Positions 60,934 to 64,000 of a DNA stretch of 64,000 bases are shown piece after piece (position 1 is the stretch's first letter; each line of letters opens with the position of its first letter). The position numbers and the translations under genes were made by a program. The stretch lies in contig NZ_JAIVAH010000005.1 in assembly GCF_020171745.1 (NCBI RefSeq), forward strand, positions 62,001-126,000, in the 5' to 3' direction. The stretch is from Prescottella equi. GTDB taxonomy: Bacteria; Actinomycetota; Actinomycetes; Mycobacteriales; Mycobacteriaceae. The notes under the pieces are model-generated. The model did no database searches. It was not told the DNA's origin and saw nothing but the letters and a program-made list of their open reading frames with translations.

Positions 60934-61935
60934 TCAATCCCTTTCATCGACGGTGATTTCCCATGTGGGGCCAGATCGCTGGCGGAGATCTCCGTCAAGG
61001 CCGACCGTTCGGGACGTCGGGCGCGCCCATCGGGCTATGAGTTGACGGTATCCGTCGATGAACTCCTCGGAAGCCGCCAACGACCTCGCGTCCGCGTGCA
61101 CGCACAGTGACGTGGCGCCGGCATCTCGTAGCCGGTCGACGTCGCGATGCCACCGCGCCACCGACGCGGCGTCCTCGAGGTCTACGGCGGGCGCCTCGAC
61201 CTGAATCTCGATCTCTAACAAGCTTCTACCCGCTCGCTCGAGCTGATCGCCGAGGTCGTCGACCGCGGCTCCGAACGCCTCGACGCCGTCGATCGCCGGA
61301 GTCCTGATCGCTTCGGACACAACAGGATCAGCGATGACCGGGCACCACCCGCTACCGAATCGCGCGACCCGCCGCCGCGCCGCCGCACCGTTCCCGCCGA
61401 TCCACACCGGCGGATGCGGGCGTTGAACCGTCTCGCGCAACCGCATCTCACCTGTGCCGCCGAAGTTGGCGCCGACGACCGGGGTCGACGGATCTGTCCA
61501 GATTCGGCGCAGTGCGTCGATGGACTCGTCGAACAGCGCGGCGCGGCGATCGAAGTCGACCCCCAGGGCCGCGAACTCCGATCGCAGATAGCCGGCCCCT
61601 ACGCCTGCGACCAACCTGCCTCCGGAGAGGGTGTCGAGGGTAGTGAGTTGCTTCGCCGCCAGATACGGGTTCCGGAACGGCAGGACGAACAGATTTGTCA
61701 TGAGCGTCAAGGACGTCGTCGCCGCTGCTGCGAACGCCAGCGCCACCACAGGCTCGAACGTGTCGTGACCGCCGTTGCGATACCACTTCGCCGACGGCGC
61801 GGGATGATCCGCCAGACAGATCGCGTCGAACCCACAGACCTCGGCGCGCCGACTGATCCGGGCGAGCGACGCACCCGAGAACAGGCTCGGGTGCGCATGG
61901 GGGACGTCACTCGGGTACTCCAGTGTGAACTTCAT
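60934..61935 (-). CDS. LLM-class (luciferase-like) flavin/F420-dependent oxidoreductase
   Basis: 333 residues from the ATG at 61935 with GGAG upstream; the open frame runs further upstream without support. A TIM-barrel luciferase-like pattern is clear: CGFDAICLADHP, NLFVLPFRNPYLAAKQLTTLDTLSGGRLVAGVGAGY, and PPVWIGGNGAAARRRVARFGSGWCP. The last motif group is common in F420-dependent actinobacterial enzymes, but FMN cannot be excluded. Likely a reductase or monooxygenase in the pathway. Confidence 0.9.
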   Translation of the reverse strand: MKFTLEYPSDVPHAHPSLFSGASLARISRRAEVCGFDAICLADHPAPSAKWYRNGGHDTFEPVVALAFAAAATTSLTLMTNLFVLPFRNPYLAAKQLTTLDTLSGGRLVAGVGAGYLRSEFAALGVDFDRRAALFDESIDALRRIWTDPSTPVVGANFGGTGEMRLRETVQRPHPPVWIGGNGAAARRRVARFGSGWCPVIADPVVSEAIRTPAIDGVEAFGAAVDDLGDQLERAGRSLLEIEIQVEAPAVDLEDAASVARWHRDVDRLRDAGATSLCVHADARSLAASEEFIDGYRQLIARWARPTSRTVGLDGDLRQRSGPTWEITVDERD

Positions 61936-62059
61936 GCCGCAGCTCCGTTCCCTCACATCTGCAACACGGCCGGCGGCTCGGCACGACCACGGAATGCCGT
62001 GCCCGCGAGGTGAGCGAGCTCGTGGTTGCCTCGCTCGCCTCGCCTCTGCGGATTTTCCT

Positions 62060-62815
62060 CTACTTCGCGCCCTCGATCGCGGGGCGTCCGGCCGTGGCAC
62101 CGCCGTCCACGACCAGGTCGTGACCGGTCACGTAGTCGGCTTCATCGGATGCGAGATACAGGATGCCGGTCGCCATCTGCGCAGGATCTGCGGCGTAGCC
62201 GATCGGCTGGATCCCGTGAAGCACCTTGATGAACTCGGGGTCCGGCGGGACCATCCCGGACAGCATGGTGCCCGGCGAAAGGGTGTTGACGCGCACGCCC
62301 TTGGGAGCGAGCTCGATTGCACAGGCCTTCGACATCCCGATCACGGCGGCCTTGGAGCCGCTGTAGAAGGCCATACCCTCGGTCGGCAGCGAGCCGCCGT
62401 TCGAGGCCGTGTTCACGATGGCGCCCGAACCCTGCGCGGCCATCACTCGACCGGCTGCCCGGGTGCCGTAGAAGGCTCCGAGAATGTTCACTCCGACCAT
62501 GCGGTCGACTTCCTCGTTGGGAGCGTCGATCAGCGGGCTGCCGCCGAACACCCCCGCGTTGTTGACCATCACGTCGAGCCGGCCGTAGCGCTCGACAACG
62601 CCGCTGACCAGACGGTCCACCGCAGCCGAGTCCGCGACGTCGGTCTGCACGAAGTCCGCACCCGCCGCAGCGGCGGCTGCGGCTCCGGCCTCGGCGTTGA
62701 CGTCGGCGGCGACGACGGTGGCACCCTCCGCGACCATCAGCTCGACAGTGGCTCGTCCGAGACCCGACGCTGCACCGGTGACGATGACGATCTTGTCCTG
62801 CATTCGATTGCCCAT
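62060..62815 (-). CDS. Short-chain dehydrogenase/reductase
   Basis: 251 residues from the ATG at 62815, with AAGGAGG 9 bp upstream. TGAASGLG at residues 13-20, NNAGVFGG, catalytic Ser in NTASNGGS and Tyr/Lys in FYSGSKAA; RVNTLSPGTM and DLVVDGGATAG complete a classical SDR. Likely NAD-dependent oxidation of an alcohol intermediate. It follows the truncated flavin monooxygenase gene at a 230-bp spacing. Confidence 0.93.
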   Translation of the reverse strand: MGNRMQDKIVIVTGAASGLGRATVELMVAEGATVVAADVNAEAGAAAAAAAGADFVQTDVADSAAVDRLVSGVVERYGRLDVMVNNAGVFGGSPLIDAPNEEVDRMVGVNILGAFYGTRAAGRVMAAQGSGAIVNTASNGGSLPTEGMAFYSGSKAAVIGMSKACAIELAPKGVRVNTLSPGTMLSGMVPPDPEFIKVLHGIQPIGYAADPAQMATGILYLASDEADYVTGHDLVVDGGATAGRPAIEGAK

Positions 62816-63045
62816 GTGTGGCAAACCTCCTTCAGCGCGTGCGACGGTCGCACGACAAATCGGACTGAGCACTGCGGTCAGAACTCAATTTCAATCGGAC
62901 TTTCGTCCGTCGAACTCCCTGCACCAGTGCTGATTTCACGGTGCACGGCCGGTTCGTCCCATACCGGGACGAGACCCGCTTCTCGGTGATCTACAGGTCC
63001 TCGCCGAGCGACGGCGTGCTCGAGAGCGAGTACGTCGCTGCGTTC

Positions 63046-64000
63046 CTACTCCGCGCTCGCGAAGTCGAAATCACTCAGACGCGGATGCACGCACATCGCG
63101 AAGTATTCTTCGCCGTCCCACGGAGCGCTGATTTGCAGGCGACCCCATTGGTTCACGTAGTAGTTCTTCCGCGTCGTGCTCGTCTGCGAGAGGTAGATCA
63201 GCCGGCAGGCCTCCTTGTGCAGCTGTTCGTTGTAGTGGTCGAACGCCTCTCGCCGGATCTCCATCGACGCGTACCCGTTGTCGAGCATCGCCAGGATCCC
63301 CTCGGCGATGTACCCGCACCAGGTCTCCAGCCAGATCGGCAGCCCCGCACCACTCGCGACCGGCTGGGAGTTGGGACCGTAGAGCATGAACAGGTTCGGG
63401 AAACCCGGCACGGTCATCCCGAGATGAGCCTGGGCCCCCTGGACCGTCCACACCTCCTCCAGGTTCGCCCCGTCCGCACCGACGTACTCGGTCGGCCACA
63501 GGAACTTCTCCGTCTGGAAGCCGACTGCAGCGATGATCAGATCGGCGTCGCGCACGGTGCCGTCGGAGGTCTGCACGGCGAAGGGGGTGAGGCGTTCGAT
63601 GGGTGTCGTCACCAGTTCGACGTTGTCTCTGGTGAGCGAGGCGTACCACTGATTGTCGACGACGGGACGCCGGGTCATCGGGGGATAGTCCGGGACCAGC
63701 TTCTCGATCAAGTCCTCACGGTCGTTCACCTGGTCACGGATGTACCCGACCAGCATCTCCCGCATGGCATCGTTGCGCTTGTTCACAACGCCACCATCGG
63801 CGATCCACTGCTCGTCCGCGATGAGGAGCTCTCGAAGGTCGTTCGATGCGAAGCCGGCGATGTACTTGTTCCAGTTCCAGTAGAACGGCATCGTCTGGAA
63901 GAGCCACTGCAGCTCGTCGGAGATCGCTTCGCCGTACTTCGCGCGCGGCGAGATCCACTGCGGGGTCCGCTGATAGACCGTTACGGACGCGGCCTCGTTC
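63046..64000 (-). CDS. Flavin-containing (Baeyer-Villiger-type) monooxygenase, C-terminal part; N-terminus outside window
   Basis: The frame is open to the window edge, giving 317 residues of the C-terminal region. VTVYQRTPQWISPRAKYG is the stretch found after the second Rossmann motif in BVMOs such as 4-hydroxyacetophenone monooxygenase. DLIIAAVGFQTEKF and NLFMLYGPNSQPVASG match the late conserved blocks. The FxGxxxHxxxW fingerprint should lie upstream of the window on this strand. A second BVMO in the cluster suggests two ketone oxidation steps or different substrates. Confidence 0.88.
   Translation of the reverse strand, partial: NEAASVTVYQRTPQWISPRAKYGEAISDELQWLFQTMPFYWNWNKYIAGFASNDLRELLIADEQWIADGGVVNKRNDAMREMLVGYIRDQVNDREDLIEKLVPDYPPMTRRPVVDNQWYASLTRDNVELVTTPIERLTPFAVQTSDGTVRDADLIIAAVGFQTEKFLWPTEYVGADGANLEEVWTVQGAQAHLGMTVPGFPNLFMLYGPNSQPVASGAGLPIWLETWCGYIAEGILAMLDNGYASMEIRREAFDHYNEQLHKEACRLIYLSQTSTTRKNYYVNQWGRLQISAPWDGEEYFAMCVHPRLSDFDFASAE

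Overview
The window is very GC-rich with dense, often overlapping genes and GTG/TTG starts. It fits a mycolate-type actinobacterium, most likely Rhodococcus or a close relative. The supporting signs are IdeR/DmdR-type iron boxes (core GGTTAGGCTAACC), an F420/FMN luciferase-like oxidoreductase, several Baeyer-Villiger monooxygenases, meta-cleavage genes and an EntS-type catecholate exporter. Taxonomy is inference; no rRNA or tRNA gene was seen.

Layout. (1) 1-6.8 kb: 3' end of a metallo-beta-lactamase-fold gene, then a TetR regulator divergent from a CoA-transferase, aldehyde dehydrogenase, zinc alcohol dehydrogenase and orphan lipoprotein solute-binding protein. The block ends at a decayed 155-bp second copy of the metallo-hydrolase 3' end, so it is flanked by a direct repeat and looks inserted or rearranged. 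(2) 6.9-12.2 kb: minus-strand aromatic meta-cleavage operon (amidohydrolase, FAD hydroxylase, C-C hydrolase, extradiol dioxygenase) with a divergent TetR. (3) 12.2-15 kb: DUF2334 protein, glutathione peroxidase, MHS-family transporter.

(4) 15-39.2 kb: a complete-looking catecholate siderophore locus. Plus strand: entC-entA-entE-entB-like genes make and activate 2,3-dihydroxybenzoate (DHB). Minus strand: a C-A-T-C-A-T-E synthetase with an EntF-like starter C domain, a siderophore-binding lipoprotein, a C-A-T-E-C-A-T-E synthetase, a free-standing aryl carrier protein and an EntS-like exporter. Two iron boxes lie in the two key promoters. The predicted product is DHB on a tetrapeptide with three epimerised residues. 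No thioesterase, reductase or terminal condensation domain follows the last epimerase, so chain release is unexplained.

(5) 39.2-45.4 kb: oligopeptidase B, purC, a siderophore-interacting flavin reductase, a DHA2 transporter and a SUKH-like protein, with a 20-G run inside a terminator and a 63-bp palindrome. (6) 45.5-49.6 kb: a cobalamin riboswitch upstream of a BtuF-BtuC-BtuD-type transporter, a CbiX-like/[2Fe-2S] fusion and a SelW-like protein, all start/stop overlapped. (7) 49.8-64 kb: class 3 aldehyde dehydrogenase, then a long minus-strand catabolic cluster (DHA2 transporter, esterase, SDRs, EthD-like protein, BVMO, VOC protein, cyclase-family hydrolase, ADH, LLM oxidoreductase and a second, truncated flavin monooxygenase). 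It is probably for oxidation of a cyclic or aryl ketone.
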